A stretch of 64,000 bases of DNA, from assembly GCA_965262665.1 (NCBI GenBank), contig CBDHFR010000004.1:930001-994000 (forward strand), written 5' to 3'. The notes under the pieces were generated by a model, which worked only from the letters and a program-made list of their open reading frames with translations, searched no databases and had not been told where the DNA came from. Position numbers and translations under genes: made by a program. Every line of letters starts with the position of its first letter. Positions within the stretch are counted from its first letter, which is position 1. Shown here piece by piece: positions 35,056-43,599 of this stretch. Origin of the DNA: CBDBND01 sp965262665 (GTDB lineage Bacteria > Pseudomonadota > Alphaproteobacteria > Rhodospirillales > Rhodospirillaceae).

Positions 35056-35178
35056 AGTAACTCAGAGACCGATGAAGAGGGTAACAGCCTGTTTGTCAGG
35101 ATCGTTGCCGGCCTCATTCTGATCGGGTTGGTGATTGCTGTTTTGATCGGACGTCCTTCACGGGACATGTGGCAGTAA
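35056..35178 (+). pseudogene. orphan C-terminal tail of a small membrane protein
   Basis: Directly after the IS630 right end an open frame without its own start reads ETDEEGNSLFVRIVAGLILI then GLVIAVLIGRPSRDMWQ and TAA (35176-35178). It has one clear membrane helix and a short basic tail. It is probably the 3' end of a gene whose 5' part was lost when the IS630 hybrid formed. No family is recognised. Confidence 0.5.
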
Positions 35179-35389
35179 AGGGGAGCGGATCCGGATATTG
35201 GTCGTGTCTGATGATCCATACCTATATGTCGCATAATGTTTATTATGAGGCGTAAGAGGGTGCCCTGAAACCTATATGTTTCCGCCGTTTTTACCGGCAT
35301 CTGAGTACCGGTCTATTAAAGTTCGAACCCCTTATCGTGGCTGACAAGTTTCCTTGGTCATCTTCACCTTCTGATTCAAACACCGGCGC
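35179..35389. other. short intergenic stretch between two IS630 derivatives
   Basis: About 210 bases with no ORF or RNA that I can support. A 10-bp direct repeat (ACCTATATGT) occurs near 35220 and again near 35271. Nothing else stands out. Confidence 0.35.
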
Positions 35390-36105
35390 TAGAGCATTTC
35401 CGATTTATTCTGACGCATAGCCGTCAGCAACCAAGAAGTTCCTGCAGTGCTCGTGATTGAAGAGGCCGCAGACGTTACCGGCGGCTTTCCACAGATCATC
35501 GATGGTGCGGGGTTTTAAGCGCTTCATGTGAGCTTTGAACTTTGAAAATGCGAGCTCGATCGGGTTGAAGTCCGGCGCATAGGGCGGCAGGAACAAAAGC
35601 CATGCGCCCCGCTTTTCAACCGCCCGCCTGGCACCGTCGCGTTTGTCGGCCGGCAGATTGCCGGGGACAACAACAGCGCCTTTTTGAAGGGTCGGGGCGC
35701 GTTGCGTTTTAATGTACTGCAATCGTCGAAGTCGGCGCAATCACTTGGTGAACTTCGTCCAAACGCTCAGACAGCTCTTGCAGTGTCGGGTCTGGCGTCT
35801 CCTTAATCCAGCGCAGGATATATCCTCGCCGTAAGGATCAAGACGGCGCTGGCGCGACGGCCGTGGCTTGACCGCGACAGTCCCCTCGTCTTCATATCGC
35901 CCGACATACCGCACCGCCGAGCTTGCGCTCACCTCAAAAAGGGCTGCCGCCTGACGGCGCGACATGCCCGACGCCACTTTCCTCGCCAAACGAATACGCA
36001 GGTCTTCCGATACAGCCACGATGCCCCCGCCAAAGCGGCTATCGAATCAGTCCGCCAAGACCATGACAACAAAATTTTGATTCATTCAACCTCGGAAACG
36101 CTCTA
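35390..36105 (-). mobile_element. IS630 type A internal-deletion derivative with both ends
   Basis: A 716-bp element bounded by TAGAGCATTTCCG (35390) and its complement CGGAAACGCTCTA (36105), sitting at a TA as IS630/Tc1 elements do. The transposase (minus strand, 36019 to 35405) keeps the N-terminal HTH (SEDLRIRLARKVASGMSRRQ) up to VHQVIAPTSTI. It then jumps, out of frame, to the C-terminal part (APTLQKGAVVVPGNLPADKR, LLFLPPYAPDFNPIELAFSK). The middle with the first Asp is gone, a one-base shift also occurs after DPYGEDI, and the second Asp position reads G (PGN for LDN). It is a non-autonomous remnant that retains ends. Confidence 0.85.
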
Positions 36106-36214
36106 GCGGTTTGTTCTGACTCACAAAAGGACTCTTCAACTGGCACTGGCCCCAATTCCGACAGAATTCGTCGATAGTGTGACACTGATCACGGGGCCGC
36201 TTTGGGTTAGGAAA

Positions 36215-36742
36215 ATGGTTCGCCGCGCCATCACAGGATTTATTCTGCTTCTCGGTTTGTCCGGCTGCGCCTATGACGGCGGCTTTACAGATGATTATAT
36301 CGCAGGCTATGGATACCAGCCCAGGTATGGATTTGGTTGGCCTGCCCCGAACTATGGGTACGCTGCCTCCTATCGCAGCCCCTCATACCGTTACGGCAAT
36401 CCCTTCTATGGCCGGGCGCCCTATTATGACCCCTTCTATTGTCCGCCATTTCTGGCTGTAGGTAATGGTTTTGGACGTACCTACGGCTTCTATGGGCGCG
36501 GGTATGGGCGTGGTGGATATGGGTACGTGGGACCCCGATGGCCGCGTCAAACGCGAGCGCAAGCAGCAGAAAAAAGCTCTGAAAAAGGAACGCAAGGTCC
36601 AGAGAAAGGTACTGAAGCAAGAGCGCAAGGTTCAGAAACGCCAATTCAAACAGGAGCGCAAGTCGGCCAAGCAACAGCGCAAATTTCAAAAGAAACAAAA
36701 CAAACGCGCCCGGAAAATCGCCAAACGGAATGCCAAATTTGA
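36215..36742 (+). CDS. Tyr/Gly-rich lipoprotein, frame probably shifted at a CCCC run
   Basis: From ATG 36215 (behind TTAGGAAA) the frame encodes a signal peptide with lipobox LSGC (cysteine near residue 18) and a Tyr/Gly/Pro/Phe-rich body (GYGYQPRYGFGWPAPNYGYA). In this frame the last third is a low-complexity Gln/Glu/Thr/Ala tail ending at 36742. Across 36540-36755 another frame (see next entry) shows repeated Lys/Arg units varying at third codon positions, the mark of the coding frame. Removing one C from 36533-36536 would join the body to that Lys-rich tail. The native product is thus probably a 180-residue lipoprotein with a basic coil at its end. Function unknown. Confidence 0.6.
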   Translation: MVRRAITGFILLLGLSGCAYDGGFTDDYIAGYGYQPRYGFGWPAPNYGYAASYRSPSYRYGNPFYGRAPYYDPFYCPPFLAVGNGFGRTYGFYGRGYGRGGYGYVGPRWPRQTRAQAAEKSSEKGTQGPEKGTEARAQGSETPIQTGAQVGQATAQISKETKQTRPENRQTECQI

Positions 36743-36755
36743 GCGAAAGAAGTAG
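36465..36755 (+). CDS. Lys/Arg-rich tail in the alternative frame of the lipoprotein gene
   Basis: This frame, open from ATG 36465 to TAG 36755, contains from residue 28 repeated units such as KKERKVQRKV, KQERKVQKRQ and KQERKSAKQQ. The repeats differ mostly at third codon positions (GAA/GAG, GTC/GTT, CAA/CAG), so selection has acted on this frame. Its first 27 residues run in the wrong frame of the Tyr/Gly-rich body and are probably not translated. I read it as the displaced C-terminus of the lipoprotein, not an independent gene, unless a start at 36465 is used. Confidence 0.4.
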   Translation: MVLDVPTASMGAGMGVVDMGTWDPDGRVKRERKQQKKALKKERKVQRKVLKQERKVQKRQFKQERKSAKQQRKFQKKQNKRARKIAKRNAKFERKK

Positions 36756-36797
36756 ACACTATTGTTGACCATCCGACACGAGCCGCATTCGGCTGTA

Positions 36798-37613
36798 TTA
36801 AAACTTCAGACTAAGCTTTTTCCTGGGTTGCGCTTTCGGTGTGGCTTTGTGGAATAGCCGGAAAAAGTTTTCCGTGGTTTTGGTGCCCAGGTCTTCCAGA
36901 CCCAATCCACGCAGCTCAGCGACACAGGCAGCCGTGTGGGCGACAAAGGCCGGTTCATTACGTTTACCGCGCTGAGGAACAGGCGCCAGGTACGGTGAGT
37001 CTGTTTCCACGAGTAGGCGGTCCAGCGGCGGCATTTTCACCGTTTCCCGCAACTCGTCCGCCTTCTTGAAGGTGACGATGCCAGAGAAGGACACGTAAAG
37101 GCCTAATTCTATCGCTTTTTCAGCCAGTTCCGGCCCGGAGCTAAAGCAATGGATGACTCCGGTGAAGGCGCCATTCTGCATTTCATCTTTGAGGATGCGG
37201 GCCATGTCGTCGTCCGCATCCCGGGTGTGAATGACCACCGGCAGGCCAGCCTCGCGGGACGCTTCCAAATGGGTGCGAAACTGCCGTTCCTGGGCATCCC
37301 GCGGGCTATGATCATAAAAGAAATCCAGCCCGGTCTCGCCAAAGGCCACCACTTTGGGATCATTGGACGCAATGTCCGTGAGCCGGGCAACGTCGACCTC
37401 AGGCTCAGCACCTGCTTCGTGCGGATGAATACCGACCGTGCAGTGCATGTCATCGTATCGTTCAGCCACCGCCCGCACCTGCTCGAATTTGGTGATGTGG
37501 GTGCAGATCGTCAGGAAGTGCCCCACTCCCACGTCCCGCGCGCGGTTGACCACACCGTCCAGATCTTCCTGGAAGTCGGGGAAGTCGAGATGGCAATGAC
37601 TATCAACCAGCAT
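36798..37613 (-). CDS. tatD: TatD-family deoxyribonuclease
   Basis: A 271-residue TIM-barrel metal hydrolase. The start ATG at 37613 gives LVDSHCHLDFPDF with the HxH metal pair, although the frame is open upstream. Other motifs are GIHPHEAG, FGETGLDFFYDHSPRDAQ, VIHTRDADDD, IHCFSSGPELA, and ETDSPYLAPVPQRGKRNEP. TatD enzymes are Mg-dependent 3'-5' exonucleases linked to DNA repair, and the YcfH/TatD group often follows metG and holB, as here. It begins 14 bases after metG, so it is in the same operon. The product ends KAQPRKKLSLKF. Confidence 0.94.
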   Translation of the reverse strand: MLVDSHCHLDFPDFQEDLDGVVNRARDVGVGHFLTICTHITKFEQVRAVAERYDDMHCTVGIHPHEAGAEPEVDVARLTDIASNDPKVVAFGETGLDFFYDHSPRDAQERQFRTHLEASREAGLPVVIHTRDADDDMARILKDEMQNGAFTGVIHCFSSGPELAEKAIELGLYVSFSGIVTFKKADELRETVKMPPLDRLLVETDSPYLAPVPQRGKRNEPAFVAHTAACVAELRGLGLEDLGTKTTENFFRLFHKATPKAQPRKKLSLKF

Positions 37614-37626
37614 GGATGTGAGGCCC

Positions 37627-39198
37627 CTACTCTGCGTCCGGCAGTTCAAGTTTGGTGAACACCGGTTCCGGTTTGGGCAAATCTTCACCCGGCGTGGGAG
37701 CATGCCCCGGCAACAAGGCGGCAAAATCCCGCCTGTCATCGGGCACGGCCAACTGATCTAGGATCGCTTCCGCACCATGGGGCGTGAACGGTTGCATGAC
37801 AATGGCGAGCATGCGGATGACGTCGATCAGGACATAGAGCACAGTTGCCATGCGTTCCGGGTTTTCCTTACGCAGCACCCAGGGGGCTTGTTTATCCACG
37901 TAGCCGTTGGCGGCACGGACCACAGACCAAACTGCTTCCAAGGCCTCGTGAAAGGCTTGGCGGTCCATGGCTGCGCGCATGGGGTCGAGCGCCGCGGCCG
38001 CCGCATTCAGAATGGCGTCGTCTTCGTCAGAAAGGTCGCTGGGCTCGGGCACCTGCCCATCACAATTCTTGTTAATCATGGACAGCACACGCTGGGCCAG
38101 ATTGCCGAACTCGTTGGCGAGCTCGCCGTTGGCCCGCTGGATCAGCGCGGCCTTGGCGAAATCTCCATCGTTGCCGAAAGGCACTTCGCGCAGCAGAAAA
38201 TAGCGCAACTGGTCCAGTCCGTAGTCGGCCACGAGCACGTTGGGATCGATGGCATTGCCCAATGATTTGGACATTTTTTCACCTTCGATGGTCCACCAGC
38301 CGTGGGCATAGACCCGTTGCGGCAACGGTAACTCCGCTGCCAACAGGAACGCCGGCCAATAAACGCAATGAAAGCGGACAATATCCTTGCCAATCATGTG
38401 CAGGTCCGCCGGCCAGAAGGCTTTGTAATCCTCGGCATCTTCGTCGGGATAGCCAGTGGCAGTTATGTAATTGGTCAGGGCGTCGATCCACACATACATG
38501 ACGTGTTTGTCGTTGCCCGGCACCGGTACGCCCCAATCGAATGTGGTGCGTGAGATGGAAAGCTCTTTCAGCCCGCCCTTTACGAAACTGGTGACTTCAT
38601 TGCGGCGGCTGGTGGGACCGATGAAATCCGGGTGGGCGTCGTAATAGTCGAGAAGCAACTGTTCCGCTGCAGAGAGCCGGAAGAAATAGCTTTCTTCCTC
38701 GACCCATTCCACCGGCGCCCCAGTCGGGGCCAGCTTACCGTCGGGCCCTTCGGTGAGTTCATCGTCGGTGTAATAGGCTTCGTCCCGCACCGAATACCAG
38801 CCGCCGTAGTTATCCAGCACGATCCAGGGCTTGCCATCTGGTGCATTGCGCTCGGCCAGGCGCTGCCACAAGGCCTGGCAGGCTCTGGTGTGGCGTTCTT
38901 CGGTGGTGCGGATGAAATCGTCGTTGGTGATGTCCAAGGTATCGGTCAAGTCACGGAAGGTTTGTGACACCTCATCTGTAAACGCCTGCGGGCTGACCCC
39001 CTGCCCCGCGGCGGCCTTGGCGACCTTCTGACCGTGTTCATCGGTGCCGGTCAAAAACTTGACCTTGAACCCGTCCAGACGCTTGAAGCGAGCTAATACA
39101 TCGCAGGCTATGGTTGTATAGGCATGGCCGGTGTGGGGCTTGTCATTGACGTAATAAATCGGCGTCGTGACGTAATATGTTTGTGACCCGTTGGTCAT
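37627..39198 (-). CDS. metG: methionyl-tRNA synthetase
   Basis: A 523-residue class I synthetase. The HIGH-type signature is KPHTGHAYT near residue 21, and the KMSKS motif is GEKMSKSLGN near 300. The anticodon-binding helices follow (ELANEFGNLAQRVLSMINK, YVDKQAPWVLRK). No zinc-knuckle cysteines are evident, matching the short type found in many alphaproteobacteria (MetRS type 2). The C-terminal dimerisation domain is absent, also usual for the type. The start at 39198 follows GGAG with 5-base spacing; the frame is open 7 codons upstream. It lies downstream of holB by 42 bases. Confidence 0.95.
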   Translation of the reverse strand: MTNGSQTYYVTTPIYYVNDKPHTGHAYTTIACDVLARFKRLDGFKVKFLTGTDEHGQKVAKAAAGQGVSPQAFTDEVSQTFRDLTDTLDITNDDFIRTTEERHTRACQALWQRLAERNAPDGKPWIVLDNYGGWYSVRDEAYYTDDELTEGPDGKLAPTGAPVEWVEEESYFFRLSAAEQLLLDYYDAHPDFIGPTSRRNEVTSFVKGGLKELSISRTTFDWGVPVPGNDKHVMYVWIDALTNYITATGYPDEDAEDYKAFWPADLHMIGKDIVRFHCVYWPAFLLAAELPLPQRVYAHGWWTIEGEKMSKSLGNAIDPNVLVADYGLDQLRYFLLREVPFGNDGDFAKAALIQRANGELANEFGNLAQRVLSMINKNCDGQVPEPSDLSDEDDAILNAAAAALDPMRAAMDRQAFHEALEAVWSVVRAANGYVDKQAPWVLRKENPERMATVLYVLIDVIRMLAIVMQPFTPHGAEAILDQLAVPDDRRDFAALLPGHAPTPGEDLPKPEPVFTKLELPDAE

Positions 39199-39240
39199 GA
39201 CCACTCCGTAACCCGCCAATCGGAACGAAAAACAGGCCGC

Positions 39241-40332
39241 CTAACCGGTAGCCTTTTGCTCGATGGCGAGCAGCGCGTTGAGGACAATCCGCTTTTTGTC
39301 GAGGTGCACCGCATCGGCGCGGTCGAACAAGCGGACCACTTTTTCCCATACCTCTACCCATTGATCAAGCTCAGTCGCGGCTTTGAGCTTGTCGGCAATG
39401 GCGTGTTCACCGGGGATGATTTCAGCCGTGCGCGCCCAGTCGTTGCGCGCCTCGACGCTGACCATGCGGGCTAGCCACCAGGTCAAAAGATCGGCAACGG
39501 TGCGGAAGTTTTCTCCTTTAAGAGCGGTATCCCCCAGCGCATGGGCCATGCCGATGTTCAATTTCGGTAAGGTCGCGAGGACACCGATCATTTGCCGAAA
39601 CAGGTCCAAACCGCCCGCCTCCGCCAAATCGATGGCCCGGCCAATGGAGCCGTCGGCCAGCACCGACAAAGGCTCCACATCGGAGGTCGCCAGATCCGGC
39701 CGGTAGCGCATGAGCAGAGCTGCCACCGTCTTCAGCTCCAATGGTTCAAGAATGAGCCGGCGGCAGCGGGACCGAATGGTCGGCAGGAGCCGGGCCGGAT
39801 TGTGCGAGACCAAGAACAGCAAAGCGCGACGTGGTGGTTCCTCCAACACCTTCAACACGGCGTTGGCGGCATTACGATTCATTTCGTCGGCAGCATCAAT
39901 CACCACTACGCGCCATCCTCCCTCGGCCGGCGTAAGCCGCAGGAAGCTGCCGATCTCGCGTACTTCGTTGACGCCAATGGTAGTCTTGCGCTTGGTTTTC
40001 TTCGAATCTGTCCAGGGCCGTTCGACAGCCCTGAAATCGCCATGGCCCAGAGCTGCAATCCGCTTGAAGACCGGATGCTCTGCCATCATCTGCAGCGATG
40101 CAGGTTCCGGATCGGCAAAAAGGGATGCTTCGGACTCCAATGCCTGCGACAACGCAAACCGGGCCATGCGATAAGCTAAAGTGGCTTTGCCGATACCGCG
40201 CGGTCCACAAATCAGCCAGGCATGGGCTAATCGTCCCGACGACCAGGCATCGAGAAATGTCTGCTCGGCAGTGTCCTGCCCAGTGAAGTAGGTGTTTTCC
40301 CGGGGCAGCGGTGGATCGTTGTACTCAGCCAT
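39241..40332 (-). CDS. holB: DNA polymerase III subunit delta'
   Basis: A 363-residue AAA+ clamp-loader subunit. Walker A-like GPRGIGKATLAYRMA is near residues 44-58. The sensor-type motif VVVIDAADEMNRNAANAVLK and LEEPPRRALLFLVSHNPARL follow, then SRCRRLILEPL (the SRC motif) and a helical C-terminal collar domain (LAGG-like LADGSIGRAIDLAEAGG). It forms the clamp loader that places the beta clamp on DNA. It overlaps tmk by 8 bases, so tmk-holB-metG-tatD is one operon, the standard alphaproteobacterial set. Confidence 0.93.
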   Translation of the reverse strand: MAEYNDPPLPRENTYFTGQDTAEQTFLDAWSSGRLAHAWLICGPRGIGKATLAYRMARFALSQALESEASLFADPEPASLQMMAEHPVFKRIAALGHGDFRAVERPWTDSKKTKRKTTIGVNEVREIGSFLRLTPAEGGWRVVVIDAADEMNRNAANAVLKVLEEPPRRALLFLVSHNPARLLPTIRSRCRRLILEPLELKTVAALLMRYRPDLATSDVEPLSVLADGSIGRAIDLAEAGGLDLFRQMIGVLATLPKLNIGMAHALGDTALKGENFRTVADLLTWWLARMVSVEARNDWARTAEIIPGEHAIADKLKAATELDQWVEVWEKVVRLFDRADAVHLDKKRIVLNALLAIEQKATG

Positions 40333-40963
40333 GGCTTGATCTCAGCTTCTTCTGAACGATGTTTATGACACGCTCGGCAACGTCGTTTTCTGATCCCAAT
40401 GCATCAATGACAAAGCAGCGATCAGGTTCTTGTTGAGCGATGTCTAGAAAACCGTCCCGCAGGCGATGATGAAACGCCACATCCATTCCTTCGAAGCGTT
40501 GTTCAACCCCCCCGCGCGAAGACGCACGCTTGAGACCTTCGTCCACGGGAAGATCGAGAATGAGCGTCAAGTCAGGTCTAAAATCACCCAGCGTCAAGAC
40601 GTAGAGTTGTTCCACGAATTCCCGGCCGAGATCATGCCCATATCCCTGGTAGGCCATGGTGGTATCAGCGAAACGGTCACAGATGACCGTTTTACCCTCG
40701 TCAAGTGCCTGCTTTATGGTCCGTTCAACGTGATCGCGCCGGGCGGCAAAAAACAAAAGCGCTTCCGTTACACCGTCCCACCGGTCAGGGTCCCCAGTGA
40801 CAAGCAGTGCGCGAATCGCCTCCGCGCCTTCCGAGCCGCCCGGTTCGCGCGTCAACACAACGGTATGGCCTTGGGAGTCCAAATGGGTTCCCAACCGTTT
40901 GGCTTGCGTCGACTTGCCGCAACCCTCGCCACCTTCAAGCGTAATGAATAGGCCCCGCGCCAT
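40325..40963 (-). CDS. tmk: thymidylate kinase
   Basis: A 212-residue P-loop kinase. The P-loop LEGGEGCGKSTQAKRL is at about residues 8-23. The DR(Y/H) motif region is CDRFADTTMAYQGYGH with the TMP-binding segment LTREPGGSEGAEAIRALLV. Phosphorylates dTMP to dTDP for DNA synthesis. Start ATG at 40963, 48 bases after the dacA-like stop; it overlaps holB by 8 bases. The Gly-rich loop has Cys at the fifth position (GCGKS), a normal variation. Confidence 0.96.
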   Translation of the reverse strand: MARGLFITLEGGEGCGKSTQAKRLGTHLDSQGHTVVLTREPGGSEGAEAIRALLVTGDPDRWDGVTEALLFFAARRDHVERTIKQALDEGKTVICDRFADTTMAYQGYGHDLGREFVEQLYVLTLGDFRPDLTLILDLPVDEGLKRASSRGGVEQRFEGMDVAFHHRLRDGFLDIAQQEPDRCFVIDALGSENDVAERVINIVQKKLRSSHG

Positions 40964-41011
40964 GTGCTGTCCCTGAGGGACCTCCCCTTGTTCTCAGGAT
41001 CAGACTGTGGG

Positions 41012-42178
41012 TCAGCTGCCGCCGGAAAATCCGAAAAGTATTTGTGTGGCCGCTGCTTTGATCCGTCCGACAAACCCCAGCTTATCGACTGAAGCTCCGG
41101 CGACAAGATCGTACTCCAAGGGTTCCATATCGTCACCGGCGATGACAAGTTTGGCCACACCGGCGCCCTGCACGATCGGGGCCGGGATTGGCCCTTCGTA
41201 GACGGCTTTGACTTCCAGGGTACGCCATGCCCGGCGCGGAATGGTGACAGTCACGTCCTCTTCGATGACCAGCGGAATAGCGTCTTCGATGCCGAGCCAT
41301 ACTTCGGCATCCGAGACCACTTCGCCGGCCCGGAACAGATTCCGATTGGTAAAGTTGCGGAAGCCCCAGTCCATCAGCCGTGAAGTTCCTTCTGATCTTG
41401 ATTGGGTGCTTTCCATGCCATTTGCCACAAGGATTAAGCGCCGGCCATCCCGCACCGCAGATGCTGTCAGGCCATAACCAGCGGCATCGGTATGTCCAGT
41501 TTTAAGACCGTCTGCCCCGCCCGGTCGGTAAAGCAACGGATTGCGGTTGAACTGTTTGATCTCGTTGTAGGTAAATTCGGTTTCTTTATAGAGCGAGTAG
41601 TATTCCGGAAAATCGACGATGATCCGTTTGGCTAAGATCGCCAGATCACGCGCCGTCATGTAATGATCCGGGTCTGGAAGTCCGGTCGCATTGGTGAAGT
41701 TACTGCCGGTCATTCCAAGTTCTAGTGCACGCTCCGTCATTTCATCGGCGAAGGCTTCCTCGCTGCCACCCATGTTTTCGGCAACGACGATACACGCGTC
41801 GTTACCCGATTGGATGATGATGCCGCGCAAAAGATCTTCCACCCGCACACGGCTATTGGGTTCTAGGAACATGGTCGAACCGCCAGACGCTGCACCACCT
41901 TTACTCCAAGCGTTTTCACTGACTATAAATTCATCGTCCAAAGATATGGCGCCGGAGTGAATGGCTTCGAAAAGCATGTAAGACGTCATCAGCTTCGACA
42001 TAGAAGATGGTGGCATTGGATCATCAGCGTTTTTCGATTCGAGGATCGTCCTAGTCTGGTAATCGACTAGCAGCACTTCACGGGCCGCAATTTCCAATGA
42101 CTGAAGTGGTGATGCCGCCAGGAACGCAGCGAAAATGACGATAAAAGGGAACGTGGAGAATTTTGATTTCAGAGTCAT
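41012..42178 (-). CDS. serine-type D-Ala-D-Ala carboxypeptidase (PBP5/6 group)
   Basis: A 388-residue low-molecular-weight penicillin-binding protein. A signal peptide (FPFIVIFAAFLAASPLQS) is followed by the peptidase S11 domain with SxxK (PPSSMSKLMT, near residue 56), SGN (IIQSGNDACIV, near 120) and KTG (DGLKTGHTDAAGYG, near 225), then the PBP5-like beta domain and a weakly amphipathic end. It removes the terminal D-Ala from pentapeptides in the periplasm. The neighbouring RlpA and MltB genes are also wall enzymes. Starts about 55 bases after rlpA. Confidence 0.94.
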   Translation of the reverse strand: MTLKSKFSTFPFIVIFAAFLAASPLQSLEIAAREVLLVDYQTRTILESKNADDPMPPSSMSKLMTSYMLFEAIHSGAISLDDEFIVSENAWSKGGAASGGSTMFLEPNSRVRVEDLLRGIIIQSGNDACIVVAENMGGSEEAFADEMTERALELGMTGSNFTNATGLPDPDHYMTARDLAILAKRIIVDFPEYYSLYKETEFTYNEIKQFNRNPLLYRPGGADGLKTGHTDAAGYGLTASAVRDGRRLILVANGMESTQSRSEGTSRLMDWGFRNFTNRNLFRAGEVVSDAEVWLGIEDAIPLVIEEDVTVTIPRRAWRTLEVKAVYEGPIPAPIVQGAGVAKLVIAGDDMEPLEYDLVAGASVDKLGFVGRIKAAATQILFGFSGGS

Positions 42179-42232
42179 AGTCAGCGCTTTACTTTTGCAT
42201 TTAGAACTGCCGATTGAGGCAAAAGGAAGGCC

Positions 42233-43513
42233 TTAGTCATCGACAATGCGCACCTCTCCATAGCCCTCGGTTTGCATATACTTAAGCAATTGGTCAGCCA
42301 CCGCACGATCAGGGATCGGTCCGACACGGACCCGATGAAAGACTTGCCCACCCACATCGACCATAGCGACGGATACGTTGCCGAGACCGGATAGCTGGGC
42401 CTCTAACCGCCGCGCGTTATTGATGTCGGAAAACGCCCCGGCTTGAATGAAAACACCTTGTGGCAGCTCGATATTTTCCGGTGGCTCCAAACGGTCGGTG
42501 CCTTCCGTGGCATCTTCTGTGGCTTGTTCCGCAGCTTGGGCTTCGTTTTCGTTGGATGATCCGTCGTCCTCCAATTGACGTTCCAGCATCTCTTGGGGCG
42601 ATGGCAAAAGATCCTGTGGCGACGGAGCAAGTGATGCGGCCGCCGTTTGCGATTTCAGCGCCGCTTCCGCGATGGGGGTGACATCCGGTGTCGACACAGA
42701 GGGCAGATTGAATCCGGAGCCCGATGAAGATGGCACAGAGGGTGATCCCGCGGACGGTGATTCAATTGAAGGCAAGGATGGCGATGGGCTCGGAGCGGAT
42801 GCCGTGGTAACCGGTGGCGAAGACGTCGGCGGGTTTGAGGCGATGTTTGTTGGCGACGACGGTCGGGATGATCCCGTGTTCATGGACGGTGGATCCAGCG
42901 ATTCAGCAATAACTGGATCCCGCGGCGCCGCCTTCACATCAGGAGTTTCGATGGTTGGCGGTTTCGATTGATCCATGGCGATACTCTTGAGCGTCATGGA
43001 ATCCTCAGGCACCAATTCCACCAGGATTCGCGCAGTACCCGGTTGCTCCGTGCCCAGCAATTGAGCTGAACGCCGGGATAAATCGATGATGCGCCCGTCG
43101 ACAAACGGACCACGGTCATTGATCCTTACTTTCATGGCCCGGCCATTTTCCAAATTGGTTACCAGAACCACGCTTGGCATCGGCAGTGTCTTATGCGCTG
43201 CCGTCAGGGCATTCATGTCGTAGATTTCACCATTGGCAGTACGCTTGCCGTGAAAGCCAGGCCCATACCAAGACGCGATACCCTCTTCGCGATAGTTGTA
43301 GTCTTCTGCCGGGTAGTACCACTTCCCGGCCACCTGGTAGGGATTGCCAACTTTGTAAGCCTTGACCACGCGACCCTTTGCATCGAAGCCAAACTGCATG
43401 TGAGCCGGCAGGTTGCGGTTGAGTTCAGTTTCTCGAGGTGTTGAGCAACTGGCCAGCAGGGCCAATACCAACCCCAGGCCCGCCAAAGGTCTGTGAGACC
43501 GAAACCTCAGCAT
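42233..43513 (-). CDS. rlpA: septal ring lytic transglycosylase RlpA-like lipoprotein with SPOR domain
   Basis: A 426-residue lipoprotein. The lipobox is LLASC (cysteine near residue 23). A RlpA-like double-psi beta-barrel domain contains GIASWYGPGFHGKRTANGEI, VVLVTNLENGRAMKVRINDR and GPFVDGRIIDLSRRSA, with the catalytic Asp/His region intact. A long Ser/Pro-rich linker (about residues 200-310) separates it from a C-terminal SPOR domain (GVFIQAGAFSDINNARRLEA) that binds denuded septal peptidoglycan. It works in daughter-cell separation. Flanked by MltB-like and DacA-like genes on the same strand. Confidence 0.93.
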   Translation of the reverse strand: MLRFRSHRPLAGLGLVLALLASCSTPRETELNRNLPAHMQFGFDAKGRVVKAYKVGNPYQVAGKWYYPAEDYNYREEGIASWYGPGFHGKRTANGEIYDMNALTAAHKTLPMPSVVLVTNLENGRAMKVRINDRGPFVDGRIIDLSRRSAQLLGTEQPGTARILVELVPEDSMTLKSIAMDQSKPPTIETPDVKAAPRDPVIAESLDPPSMNTGSSRPSSPTNIASNPPTSSPPVTTASAPSPSPSLPSIESPSAGSPSVPSSSGSGFNLPSVSTPDVTPIAEAALKSQTAAASLAPSPQDLLPSPQEMLERQLEDDGSSNENEAQAAEQATEDATEGTDRLEPPENIELPQGVFIQAGAFSDINNARRLEAQLSGLGNVSVAMVDVGGQVFHRVRVGPIPDRAVADQLLKYMQTEGYGEVRIVDD

Positions 43514-43599
43514 CTTGTGGTTCCCCCACGCTCTCTATACAGGATGTAGCAGTTTATGGTCAGGAGGGTTTCGAAGCAAGAAAAGCCCTAACCATAGTT

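Noticed and set aside
37149..37658. 169-codon plus-strand ORF opposite tatD
   Set aside because: Antisense to well-conserved TatD motifs; no independent evidence.
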